Source: Streptomyces sp. NBC_00704
GTDB lineage: Bacteria; Actinomycetota; Actinomycetes; Streptomycetales; Streptomycetaceae
Length of the DNA: 64,000 nucleotides
NCBI RefSeq assembly: GCF_036226605.1
Contig: NZ_CP109000.1
Coordinates: 1,426,001-1,490,000 of the forward strand
Direction of reading: 5' to 3'
Shown: in pieces, positions 8,364-15,677 of the stretch
Position numbering within the stretch: the stretch's first letter is position 1
How the letters are laid out: each line of letters begins with the position of its first letter
The notes under the pieces: generated by a model
Database searches by the model: none
What the model saw: the letters and a program-made list of their open reading frames with translations, nothing else
Told to the model about the DNA's origin: nothing
Program-made: the position numbers and the translations under genes

Positions 8364-8462
8364 GCACCCGCTCCGCCCCTCGGCGCGGGTCCGCCGGAGG
8401 GCCGCTCGGTCACTCGATGCCGACGGGCCCCGGCGGATGACGCCGGGGACCGCGGGTACGGC

Positions 8463-8615
8463 TCACAGCAGCAGCAGATCATGCAGCGAAGCCATGAGCA
8501 GCAGACACCCGATCACCGCCAGGAAGATCATCAGCGGTGGCTGGGAAAGGGCGAAGAGGCACCCGCGCGGCTCGTCCTGAGGTGGCGCGGCGTCGCTCTG
8601 TGTCGTGTCCAGCAT
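8463..8615 (-). CDS. Small single-helix membrane protein
   Basis: A 50-residue protein starting MLDTTQSDAAPPQDEPRG, with one long hydrophobic segment (PPLMIFLAVIGCLLLMASLHDLLLL) reaching the C-terminus. No family is recognised. The start is uncertain: an in-frame start at 8666 would add 17 residues, and the ribosome site is weak for both. It is listed because the polar head followed by one clean helix is typical of real small membrane proteins and nothing overlaps it. Confidence 0.5.
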   Translation of the reverse strand: MLDTTQSDAAPPQDEPRGCLFALSQPPLMIFLAVIGCLLLMASLHDLLLL

Positions 8616-8829
8616 CTCGCGGGCGATGATGGCGCAGGCAGCGCCCCCCGCGCGATCAACACGCACGGAATGAGCGGGTGGTCGCCGGAATCCGTGGCGT
8701 CGGTTTCAGGCTGTGATCGTTTTCGCGCGGGCGCCGGTCGACTGTGTCGTTTCGTCGCCGGGCCCCGCCGGGCGCGCTTCACGCCGCACGGCTCACGCTT
8801 CCCGCCTCGGCGGCCGGTTCGGCACCGGT

Positions 8830-9306
8830 TCATATGCCGTGCTTCTTGAGGATGGCCTCGATGTCGCTGAAGTCGTCGGAACCCCCGGAACCGCCGGAAC
8901 CCGCGGCCCCTCGTGGGGCGGCCGCGGGCCTGGACGCGGAGCCGGACGCCGGACGGGACGCCTGCCCCAGCGAGGGGGCGGAGGCGGCGGGGGCCACCGC
9001 GTCCGTCCGGGCGGCGCGGGCCGCGGCCCTTCGCTCCTTGCGGGTGCCGCCGCGGCGGCGCTCCACGGCCCGGGTGGTGGCGAACAGGGCCCAGGCCCCG
9101 GCGAGCACGACGAAGCCCGCCCAGGCGGTGGGACTGAAGGCGGTGTCGACGACCCATCCGACGGCGCCGGTCATCACCAGACCGAGCGGAACGAGTGCGT
9201 AGGCCGCGATGCGGGCCGCGCTCAGGAAGCGTTTGCGGTAGGCCGTGACCGCCGCGATGCCCAGGCCGGCCACGGCGACGGCGGAACAGACGGTCTCGGC
9301 AATCAT
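8830..9306 (-). CDS. Conserved membrane protein with charged C-terminal tail
   Basis: A 158-residue protein with membrane segments near residues 3-20, 33-53 and 60-77, then a basic RRRGGTRKERRAAARAAR stretch and a disordered Ala/Ser/Gly tail ending SDDFSDIEAILKKHGI. That acidic, then helical C-terminus recurs in actinobacterial proteins of unknown function, some of which carry an unsupported 'cellulose synthase' label. I assign no function. Confidence 0.75.
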   Translation of the reverse strand: MIAETVCSAVAVAGLGIAAVTAYRKRFLSAARIAAYALVPLGLVMTGAVGWVVDTAFSPTAWAGFVVLAGAWALFATTRAVERRRGGTRKERRAAARAARTDAVAPAASAPSLGQASRPASGSASRPAAAPRGAAGSGGSGGSDDFSDIEAILKKHGI

Positions 9307-9629
9307 CCGGTCCTCCAGGCTACGGCTGGCTGTTCAGGGCGAGATCAGGATCTGATCGACTCGGCGGCACCGCCCACGGGCCGGTGCACCGATGCGTCGG
9401 TGCGCCGGTTCGCCCACGCGTCGCTTCTTCGTCCCTTCCATCGTGCACCTGCGCGGGCCTCGCAGGCCATGCTCGGGCCGGACATCAGGGACATCTCCGG
9501 GTCGGCTCCTCCGCAGGTGCCGTACCGGCCCACCCCCTGATCGTCCCTCCGGGTCGTGCGTGTTCCCGGTGGACCCGCGATCCCCCGTCCGGATTGGGAC
9601 GACCGGGCGGGGACTGGGAGACTGACCCC
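9307..9629. other. 323-bp intergenic region
   Basis: Divergent promoter space between a minus-strand membrane protein and the plus-strand DsbA-like gene. It contains an exact 6-3-6 palindrome, GATCAG-GAT-CTGATC (9343-9357), which could be an operator. Nothing else is recognisable and no gene is supported. Confidence 0.4.
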
Positions 9630-10190
9630 ATGAGCGACTCGTCCCCGGCCTCCTCCGCCTCACCCTCGTCCCCCGCCTCCCCCTCGGGGCCCGGCCGTGC
9701 CGTCGTCCTCGACGTCTGGTGCGAGCTGCAGTGCCCCGACTGCCGTGGCGCGCTCGACGATCTGCGCGCCCTGCGCGAGCGCTACGGCGACCGGCTGGAG
9801 CCGCGGCTGCGCCACTTCCCGCTGGAGAAGCACAAGCACGCCTTCGCCGCCGCGCAGGCGGCCGAGGAGGCGCTGGAGCAGGGGCGGGGCTGGCCCTACG
9901 TCGAGGCCGTGCTGGCACGGGTCGAGGAGCTGGACCGTAGGGGTGAACCCTTCCTTGTCGAGGTCGCCGGTGAACTGGGGCTGGACGCCGAGGAGTTCGA
10001 CACCGCTCTGATCGACGGCCGGCACATCCTGATCGTGGACGCCGACCAGGCCGAGGGCAAGGCGATCGGCGTGACCGGGACCCCGACGTACGTCATCGGC
10101 GGCGAGCGGCTGGACGGCGGCAGGAGCCAGGAGGGGCTGCGCGGACGGATCGAGGAGATCGCCGACCGGCTGCTGGCCGAGCAGGACTGA
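9630..10190 (+). CDS. DsbA-family thioredoxin-fold protein
   Basis: A 186-residue protein from the ATG at 9630, with GGGAG 9 nt upstream. After a Ser/Pro-rich N-terminus the thioredoxin-like strand VVLDVWCELQCPDCRGALDDL holds a CPDC motif (Cys35-Cys38) as the likely redox pair. The C-terminal GVTGTPTYVIGGERLDGGRS contains the cis-Pro of DsbA/FrnE-type oxidoreductases. There is no signal peptide, so it probably acts in the cytoplasm. Length fits the family. The partner and substrate are unknown. Confidence 0.85.
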   Translation: MSDSSPASSASPSSPASPSGPGRAVVLDVWCELQCPDCRGALDDLRALRERYGDRLEPRLRHFPLEKHKHAFAAAQAAEEALEQGRGWPYVEAVLARVEELDRRGEPFLVEVAGELGLDAEEFDTALIDGRHILIVDADQAEGKAIGVTGTPTYVIGGERLDGGRSQEGLRGRIEEIADRLLAEQD

Positions 10191-10207
10191 GACCCGGGAG
10201 GAAGAGG

Positions 10208-10264
10208 CCGTGCCGTGCCGGGCTGTCCGGGCGGCACGGCGGGGCGCGGCAGGGCACGGCACGG
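10208..10264. terminator. Inverted repeat between convergent genes
   Basis: CCGTGCCGTGCC (10208-10219) pairs with GGCACGGCACGG (10253-10264) as a 12-bp stem around a 33-nt GC-rich loop. It sits between the convergent ends of the DsbA-like and GNAT genes, so it may end both transcripts. The long loop makes it less certain than the other hairpins. Confidence 0.4.
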
Positions 10265-10312
10265 TCGCTCCGACCGGCCGCCCCTTGGTCGGCTCCGCGC
10301 CCGGCCGGGGTC

Positions 10313-11137
10313 TCAGAGCAGGTTCTTGTACATCGAGTAACCCACCGGTACGTATCCGAGCGAGTCGTACAACCGCTCGGCAGGGGTGTTGCCGGCGAAG
10401 ACGTTGAGGCCGAGGACCTTCTTGCCGTTCCCGATCGCCTGCGCCTCGGCCAGCAGCATCAGGGAGCGGCCGTGACCGCGTCCCCGGTGGGCCTCGTCGG
10501 TCTCGACGTCGAACACGAACGCCCTGTCGCCGGTGAACGACAGCCAGAGCAGGCCGACCGGTTCGCCGTCGTGCTCCAGGACGCTGATCAGCGTGTCCGG
10601 CGTCGCCAGGCCCTGGGGCAGCAGCCGCTCGTGGTCCCGCCGCGACTTGGCCCGCGCCTCGTCCTCGGGCACGCCGCGCTCGGCCCAGTCCTGGGCGTAC
10701 GCGGCGAGCGCGCGCTCCCTCCAGGGTCCGAACTCGGCGTCCGTCATGGGCCTGCCGACGCTGCCGTCGGGCAGGGCGGGCGGGCCGGCCGGGAGGGTCT
10801 TCTCCATGCCGCGGTTGCGGTGGACGTAGCCGAGCGCGGTCGCCAGCCGCAGCGCGGCCCCCGCGTCGGCGGGCACCCTGCACTCGATGCGGGTGCAGCC
10901 CCAGCCGCGGGCCACCTCCTCGGCGGCCAGCGCCGCCACCGTGGCCCTGCCCCGCCCCCGGTCCCGCTCCTCGACGCGCAGGTCGGCGATCAGGGCGACG
11001 CCGGGTCCGAACACGGGGGACGTCGAGAGGCGGACCTCTCCGACGGGACGGCTGTTGACGCACACCTGGAAGTGGCGCGACAGCGCCCCGTCGGCGGCCC
11101 GTTGCAGCGGCTCGGTCGGCCGCAGAGTCGTGGTCAT
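10313..11137 (-). CDS. GNAT acetyltransferase, tandem-domain
   Basis: A 274-residue protein with two GNAT-like halves. The N-terminal half has VALIADLRVEERDRGRGRATVAAL, and the C-terminal half has VFDVETDEAHRGRGHGRSLMLLAEA followed by NVFAGNTPAERLYDSLGYVPVGYSMYKNL. The second carries the clear acetyl-CoA loop (HRGRGHG) and the usual C-terminal NxxAxxLY motif, so it is the likely active domain; the first loop RGRGRA is also plausible. The substrate is unknown. Confidence 0.85.
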   Translation of the reverse strand: MTTTLRPTEPLQRAADGALSRHFQVCVNSRPVGEVRLSTSPVFGPGVALIADLRVEERDRGRGRATVAALAAEEVARGWGCTRIECRVPADAGAALRLATALGYVHRNRGMEKTLPAGPPALPDGSVGRPMTDAEFGPWRERALAAYAQDWAERGVPEDEARAKSRRDHERLLPQGLATPDTLISVLEHDGEPVGLLWLSFTGDRAFVFDVETDEAHRGRGHGRSLMLLAEAQAIGNGKKVLGLNVFAGNTPAERLYDSLGYVPVGYSMYKNLL

Positions 11138-11239
11138 CAGGGGTGTTCTACCCCGCCGCGGACCGTATCGGCAGCCTGTTTTCCCTCGCTCCCCCGCACC
11201 CGGTCCGCGCGGCCCCAGGGGTCGCGGCCGCCCCGGCCG

Positions 11240-12061
11240 TCACGGGTCGAGGTCGTTCCCGCTGCGCTCGGCGAAGATCCGCATCGCCTTGGCGGTCACC
11301 GGGCCCGGCGCATCGGGCAGTTCGCGGCCGTCGACCCTGTGGACGGCCTGGACGTCGCGCAGGGTGGAGGTGAGGAAGATCTCGTCGGCCCGTTCCAGCA
11401 CGTCCAGCGGCAGGTCGGTCTCCTGGGCACCGGTCCACTCGGCGGTCAGCTCGCGCGTGATGCCCGCGAGGCAGCCCGAGGCGAGCGGGGGCGTGTGGAT
11501 CTCACCGTCCAGGACGACGAAGACGTTGGACCCGGTGCCCTCGCAGAGCCGGCCGAGCGTGTTGCCGAACAGCGCCTCGCTGGCGCCCTGTCGGTGGGCG
11601 CGGGCCAGGGCGACGACGTTCTCGCCGTACGAGGTGGTCTTGAGTCCGCTGAGCGCGCCGCGTTCGTTGCGGGTCCAGGGGACGGTGACGGCGGCCGTGG
11701 AGTCGGCGCGCCGCGCGGCCTCGCCCAGGGCGACGACGAGGGTGGGACCGTGTCCGCCGCGTTCGGAGCCGAGGGGGGCCTGGCCGCCCGTGTAGGTGAT
11801 GCGCAGCCGGCCGAGCCGCATCGGATTGGCCTCGAGGACGGCGGCGCAGGCGCGGCGGATCTCGTCGTGGTCGGGGTCGGGCAGGCCGAGGCCGCGGGCC
11901 GATCGGGTCAGCCGGTCCAGGTGGCGGGTGAGCGCGAAGGTCGCGCCGTCCACCGCCTTCACCGTCTCGAAGATGCCGTCGCCCACGGTCAGCCCGTGGT
12001 CGAAGACGGAGACGCGGGCGGTGGCGCCGTCCCGCAGCGCGCCGTCGAGCCAGATCTTCAC
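11240..12061 (-). CDS. pabC: Aminodeoxychorismate lyase (class IV PLP enzyme)
   Basis: A 273-residue fold-type IV PLP enzyme. FDHGLTVGDGIFETVKAVDG near residue 20 is the family start motif. GLKTTSYGENVVALARA carries the probable PLP lysine, and EGTGSNVFVVLDGEIHTPPL fits PabC and related aminotransferases. It overlaps the stop of the upstream chorismate-binding gene by 4 nt (GTGA), strongly favouring 4-amino-4-deoxychorismate lyase, which makes p-aminobenzoate for folate, over a branched-chain aminotransferase. No pabA (glutaminase) is adjacent. Confidence 0.88.
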   Translation of the reverse strand: MKIWLDGALRDGATARVSVFDHGLTVGDGIFETVKAVDGATFALTRHLDRLTRSARGLGLPDPDHDEIRRACAAVLEANPMRLGRLRITYTGGQAPLGSERGGHGPTLVVALGEAARRADSTAAVTVPWTRNERGALSGLKTTSYGENVVALARAHRQGASEALFGNTLGRLCEGTGSNVFVVLDGEIHTPPLASGCLAGITRELTAEWTGAQETDLPLDVLERADEIFLTSTLRDVQAVHRVDGRELPDAPGPVTAKAMRIFAERSGNDLDP

Positions 12062-13110
12062 GTATGCGTCCCTTCATTCACCTCGTACGCACCCGACGCT
12101 ACCGCGAGCAGTCGCGATGCCTTCAGCTCGGTCTCCTCCCACTCGGCGTCGGGGTCGGAGCCCCACGTGATCCCCGCGCCGGTGCCGAAGCGCAGCACGG
12201 CGCCGCCCGCGGCGGACCGCTCGATCCAGAAGGTGCGGATGCCGACGGCCAGCTCGCCCGTGCCCCGGTCGGCGTCGACCCAGCCGATGCCTCCGCAGTA
12301 CGGGCCGCGCGGGGCCGTCTCCAGCGCCTCGATGACGCGCAGGGCGCTGGACTTGGGGGCGCCGGTGACCGAGCCGGGCGGGAAGGCTGCGTCGAACAGG
12401 CCCGCCCAGCCGACGCCCGCGCGCAGTTCGCCGCGGACCGTGGAGACGAGGTGGACGAGGCCCGGGTGCTTCTCGACGGCGCACAGGTCGGGGACGGTCA
12501 CGCTGCCGGTGGCGCAGACCCGGCCGACGTCGTTGCGGACGAGGTCGACGATCATCACGTTCTCGGCGTAGTCCTTGGGAAGGAGGTCCGCCTCGGTGCG
12601 CCCGGTCCCCTTGATGGGCCCGGACTCGACGACCCGGCCGTCGCGGCGCAGGAACAGCTCGGGGGAGGCGGTGGCCGTCTCGACGCCGTGCGCGGGCAGG
12701 CGAATCGTTCCTGCGTACGGTGCCGGATTGCCCCGTGCCAGCAGCGCGGTCAGCGCGTCCACATCGGCGCCGGGGGCCACCGGCGCGCTCAGGACGCGGC
12801 ACAGATTGGCCTGGTACACCTCGCCGGCCGCGATGTGCTCGCGGATGCGCCGTACGCCCGCCGTGTACGCGGCACGGTCGAGGGACGACGTCCAGTCGCC
12901 GGCGGCGGGCCCCCGCCATGCTCCCGGCACGGGGGCGGGGACGGGCTCCTCCCGCACGTCGGCGAAACGCGCGCAGACCGTGCGGCCCTCGAAGTCGGCG
13001 CACACGGCCCAGAAGCCGGTGGAGTCGAGGGCCGCGGGATCGCCGGTCACGTCGAGGAGACCGGTGGCGACACGGCCGCCGAAACGGGCGAGAGGAGGGA
13101 GGTCGAGCAC
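12058..13110 (-). CDS. pabB: Aminodeoxychorismate synthase component I
   Basis: A 350-residue chorismate-binding enzyme. Motifs seen: AGEVYQANLCRVL, GPIKGTGRTEAD (the PIKGT motif that marks aminodeoxychorismate synthase, with its catalytic Lys), ENVMIVDLVRNDVGRVC and PPGSVTGAPKSSALRVIEALE. It converts chorismate plus ammonia to 4-amino-4-deoxychorismate for folate. The GTG at 13110 gives MLDLPPLARFGG; a longer frame to 13221 encodes unlike sequence. Translation is coupled to pabC by a GTGA overlap. It is transcribed away from the tRNA operon. Confidence 0.9.
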   Translation of the reverse strand: MLDLPPLARFGGRVATGLLDVTGDPAALDSTGFWAVCADFEGRTVCARFADVREEPVPAPVPGAWRGPAAGDWTSSLDRAAYTAGVRRIREHIAAGEVYQANLCRVLSAPVAPGADVDALTALLARGNPAPYAGTIRLPAHGVETATASPELFLRRDGRVVESGPIKGTGRTEADLLPKDYAENVMIVDLVRNDVGRVCATGSVTVPDLCAVEKHPGLVHLVSTVRGELRAGVGWAGLFDAAFPPGSVTGAPKSSALRVIEALETAPRGPYCGGIGWVDADRGTGELAVGIRTFWIERSAAGGAVLRFGTGAGITWGSDPDAEWEETELKASRLLAVASGAYEVNEGTHT

Positions 13111-13229
13111 GTTGTCGAGTCTAGGGCGGGCCGTCCGCGGGCGGCCCGCGCATGTCCCGGATGTCCCGGCCGACCGCCCTGACCAGGTCCGCGTCCGGGC
13201 ACAGCGCAGCACGCTGCACAAACGCGTTT

Positions 13230-13258
13230 TTGTACTGGCCCGGGAATCCGCTAGAGTT
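13230..13258 (+). promoter_or_regulatory. Promoter of the five-tRNA operon
   Basis: TTTGTA (13230-13235, or TTGTAC one base on) and TAGAGT (13253-13258) are spaced 17 (or 16) nt apart. The predicted start is about 34 nt before the first tRNA gene. Confidence 0.5.
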
Positions 13259-13298
13259 CAACTCGTCGCCGGGCCGTGAGAGCGGAACGAAACGACAA

Positions 13299-13371
13299 GC
13301 GGACGTAGCTCAGTTGGTAGAGCGCAACCTTGCCAAGGTTGAGGTCGCGAGTTCGAGCCTCGTCGTCCGCT
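13299..13371 (+). tRNA. tRNA-Gly (anticodon GCC)
   Basis: 73-nt cloverleaf. The acceptor stem is GCGGACG/CGTCCGC with discriminator T, and the anticodon arm CAACC-TTGCCAA-GGTTG gives GCC. CCA is not encoded. First gene of a five-tRNA operon. Confidence 0.97.
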
Positions 13372-13409
13372 CGAAGGAAACAGGGGGCTTCCCGGTCCCC
13401 TACACTCCT

Positions 13410-13480
13410 GGTGGAGTGGCCGAGAGGCGAGGCAACGGCCTGCAAAGCCGTCTACACGGGTTCAAATCCCGTCTCCACCT
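13410..13480 (+). tRNA. tRNA-Cys (anticodon GCA)
   Basis: 71-nt cloverleaf. The acceptor stem is GGTGGAG/CTCCACC, and the anticodon arm ACGGC-CTGCAAA-GCCGT gives GCA. The discriminator T is followed directly by CCA (13481-13483), so this gene encodes its own 3' end, unlike its neighbours. The next tRNA starts 1 nt later. Confidence 0.97.
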
Positions 13481-13484
13481 CCAA

Positions 13485-13556
13485 GGACGATTAGCTCAGC
13501 GGGAGAGCGCTTCCCTGACACGGAAGAGGTCACTGGTTCAATCCCAGTATCGTCCA
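13485..13556 (+). tRNA. tRNA-Val (anticodon GAC), copy 1
   Basis: 72-nt cloverleaf. Acceptor stem GGACGAT/ATCGTCC, anticodon arm CTTCC-CTGACAC-GGAAG, anticodon GAC. Confidence 0.97.
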
Positions 13557-13582
13557 CTGGATCCGCTCGAGGATCCGGACCC

Positions 13583-13654
13583 GCGCGATTAGCTCAGCGG
13601 GAGAGCGCTTCCCTGACACGGAAGAGGTCACTGGTTCAATCCCAGTATCGCGCA
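13583..13654 (+). tRNA. tRNA-Val (anticodon GAC), copy 2 with variant acceptor stem
   Basis: Identical to copies 1 and 3 across the body, but the acceptor stem reads GCGCGAT/ATCGCGC rather than GGACGAT/ATCGTCC. Both strands changed together, so pairing is kept at positions 2-71 and 3-70. Confidence 0.96.
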
Positions 13655-13688
13655 CGCACTGCACATGATCCCCGGATCGTGTTCCCGA

Positions 13689-13760
13689 GGACGATTAGCT
13701 CAGCGGGAGAGCGCTTCCCTGACACGGAAGAGGTCACTGGTTCAATCCCAGTATCGTCCA
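13689..13760 (+). tRNA. tRNA-Val (anticodon GAC), copy 3
   Basis: 72-nt cloverleaf identical in sequence to copy 1. Last gene of the operon; the operon's terminator stem begins 8 nt further on. Confidence 0.97.
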
Positions 13761-13767
13761 CACACCG

Positions 13768-13786
13768 GAAAGCCCCCGGCCGCCTC
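13768..13786 (+). terminator. tRNA-operon terminator, left arm plus loop (split by IS30 element)
   Basis: 13768-13784 forms one arm of a 17-bp stem (GAAAGCCCCCG, then G, then CCGCC). Its partner arm is now at 15263-15279, on the far side of the insertion sequence. Removing the element and one CCTC copy rebuilds a continuous hairpin with a TC loop and a single G-T pair. As the sequence stands the hairpin cannot form compactly. Confidence 0.8.
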
Positions 13787-15258
13787 GGCGGATTCTCGGG
13801 GTCCTCGCAACACCTGATGGCTTATGCGGCCGTCAGTAGATCACGCAGGCGCTCGGCTGGGGTTCTCCAGCCGAGCGTTTTGCGTGGCCGGCCGTTGAGT
13901 TGCTGGGCAACGTGTTCGAGGTCTGCGGGACTGTGCGCGGAGAGGTCGGTGCCTTTGGGGAAGTACTGCCGCAGCAGGCCGTTGGTGTTCTCGTTCGATC
14001 CGCGCTGCCAGGGCGAGTGGGGGTCGCAGAAGTAGACTGGCACGCCGGTGGCCACGGTGAACTGCTTGTGCGCGGCCATCTCGCAGCCCTGGTCCCAGGT
14101 CAGCGAGCCACGCAGGTGCTCGGGCAGGGTCTGGATCAGCGGCACCAGCACATCGCGGACTTCCTCGGCCGTGTGCCCGCCGGGCAGATGTCCGAGCAGG
14201 ACGTAGCGGGTGGAGCGCTCGACCAGGGTCACTATCGCGCTCTCGCTGCGGGGGCCGACGATCAGATCGCCTTCCCAGTGGCCAGGAACAGCCCGGTCCT
14301 CGACCTCCGGCGGCCGCTCGGAGATCATCACCATCTCGTCGACGAAGCGGCGAGTGCGCTGCTCCGGGCTGCGGTGGGGCTTGCGGCGGGTGCGTCCGGT
14401 GCGCAGCGCCAGGGCGACCTCGCGGCGCAGTCCGCCGCGGGCCTGGACGTAGATGGCCTGGTAGATCGTCTCCGGACTCACGCGCATGCTCTCGTCGTCG
14501 GGGAACTCGATGAGCAGAGCGTGGCAGATCTGCTCGGGCGACCAGCGTTCCTGGAGCTTGGCCGTAGCGAAGTCGCGCAACGCTCCTTCCCGGGCCAGCT
14601 TGGAGTCCTTTGGACGCGACCGGCTCTTCGCCCATGCCCGCTGGGCTTGGTGCGGCCGGTAGACGCCGTTGACCGCACGGGCGTCGATCTCACGCTTGAC
14701 GGTGGAGGCCGGCCGGCCGAGTGCCCGTCCGATCGCGCGCAGCGAGCGGCCCTCACGGCGCATGTCGGCGATCAGCTCCCGCTCGGCCACGGTGAGGAAA
14801 CGGGGGTGCAGCCCGGCCTCGACCGCGGCAACGGACGGCTTCGACGCGGCAGTAACGATGGTGATCACACCGGTCGTATAGTCGATCAGGCGGCCGTCTG
14901 CATGCAGGCGCGAGTGGCCGATCTGCCGGATCCCTTGGTCCCAGTCCCGAGCGGTGCGCTCGTGGACGCCGACCTGCGCGGCGGCATCGCGGCGATGGAC
15001 TCCGGCCGCACGCAGCCGCTCGTACTCCGCCCGACCGGGATGCCCGGATGTGCCGGGCTTGCCGCGACCTCGGACACCAGCCTGACGGGCCCATCCGAAC
15101 GCCGTATTGCGGTTCACTCCGACTGCGCGAGCGGCAGCGGTGATGCCGCCGTCCTCCCGATCCAGCGCCTCGAAGAACTTCGCCTTCAGCACCTCAAAAT
15201 CCACGATCCCCGCAACTCCCTGAACTCCAGGGTGTTGCGGGGATCAATAGAACCCGCC
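13787..15258 (-). mobile_element. Intact IS30-family insertion sequence, 1472 bp
   Basis: Terminal inverted repeats of 28 bp lie at 13787-13814 and 15231-15258, with 22 of 28 positions matching: both start GGCGG, share TTCT and end CGCAACACC. The element is flanked by a 4-bp direct repeat CCTC (13783-13786 and 15259-15262), read as the target duplication. It holds one full-length transposase gene on the minus strand. Intact ends, target repeat and gene suggest a recent and possibly active insertion. The exact left end is slightly ambiguous because the target also contains GGCGG. Confidence 0.9.
13822..15204 (-). CDS. IS30-family transposase
   Basis: A 460-residue DDE transposase. The N-terminus has two HTH-like stretches (GGITAAARAVGVNRNTAFGW and EGRSLRAIGRALGRPASTVK) for binding the terminal repeats. 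The catalytic core shows the three acidic positions: Asp in PGHWEGDLIVG, Asp in SLTWDQGCEMAAH, and Glu in the family block around HSPWQRGSNENTNGLLRQYF. LGWRTPAERL near the C-terminus is also typical. It is longer than the common 340-380-residue members because of its N-terminal extension. No frameshift or stop is seen. Confidence 0.95.
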   Translation of the reverse strand: MDFEVLKAKFFEALDREDGGITAAARAVGVNRNTAFGWARQAGVRGRGKPGTSGHPGRAEYERLRAAGVHRRDAAAQVGVHERTARDWDQGIRQIGHSRLHADGRLIDYTTGVITIVTAASKPSVAAVEAGLHPRFLTVAERELIADMRREGRSLRAIGRALGRPASTVKREIDARAVNGVYRPHQAQRAWAKSRSRPKDSKLAREGALRDFATAKLQERWSPEQICHALLIEFPDDESMRVSPETIYQAIYVQARGGLRREVALALRTGRTRRKPHRSPEQRTRRFVDEMVMISERPPEVEDRAVPGHWEGDLIVGPRSESAIVTLVERSTRYVLLGHLPGGHTAEEVRDVLVPLIQTLPEHLRGSLTWDQGCEMAAHKQFTVATGVPVYFCDPHSPWQRGSNENTNGLLRQYFPKGTDLSAHSPADLEHVAQQLNGRPRKTLGWRTPAERLRDLLTAA

Positions 15259-15262
15259 CCTC

Positions 15263-15279
15263 GGCGGTCGGGGGCTTTC
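15263..15279 (-). terminator. Displaced right arm of the split terminator
   Basis: GGCGG-T-CGGGGGCTTTC complements the arm at 13768-13784. Before the insertion the hairpin would also have served the minus-strand zf-TFIIB gene that ends at 15292, as a bidirectional terminator. That gene now reads towards the transposase gene, which lies on the same strand. Confidence 0.75.
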
Positions 15280-15291
15280 GCGTGCCCCGGT

Positions 15292-15597
15292 TCAGCTGGA
15301 GAACAGCATGTGGCCGAAGCTCTTGTGGCGGTGGTGGCCGCCGTAGTGACCACCGCCGTGGTGACCGCCGCCGTGCGGAGCCGGAGCGCCCCAGGCGGGG
15401 GCGGCAGGGGCGGCGGGGTACGCCTGCGGGGCGCCCGGAGGCGGCGGGGCGGGCTGGGACCACTGCGACTCGACCCGGGTGAGCGCCTCCAGCTCGCCGT
15501 AGTCGAGGAAGATCCCCCGGCAGTTGCTGCACTGTTCGATCTGGACGCCGTTGCGGTTGTACGTGTGCATCTGAGCGTGACACTTCGGGCACTGCAT
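15292..15597 (-). CDS. zf-TFIIB zinc-ribbon protein
   Basis: A 101-residue protein. The N-terminal zinc ribbon MQCPKCHAQMHTYNRNGVQI...CSNCRGIFLDYGELEAL has two CxxC pairs and the GIFLD-x-GEL signature of the zf-TFIIB family. A Pro/Ala-rich linker and a His/Gly-rich tail (HGGGHHGGGHYGGHHRHK) follow and may bind metal. The role is unknown. The gene's downstream terminator has been displaced by the IS30 insertion. Confidence 0.85.
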   Translation of the reverse strand: MQCPKCHAQMHTYNRNGVQIEQCSNCRGIFLDYGELEALTRVESQWSQPAPPPPGAPQAYPAAPAAPAWGAPAPHGGGHHGGGHYGGHHRHKSFGHMLFSS

Positions 15598-15677
15598 GTT
15601 CGGCTCAACTCCTCGCCGGTCGGTGCTCTTTCGCCTGCCGCCAGGACAGACACTGTCCGGCCGCGGTCGGTTGCACC

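Noticed and set aside
10472..12571. 699-residue + strand frame over GNAT and pabC
   Set aside because: It runs antisense to two genes with clear motifs and has no recognisable domain.
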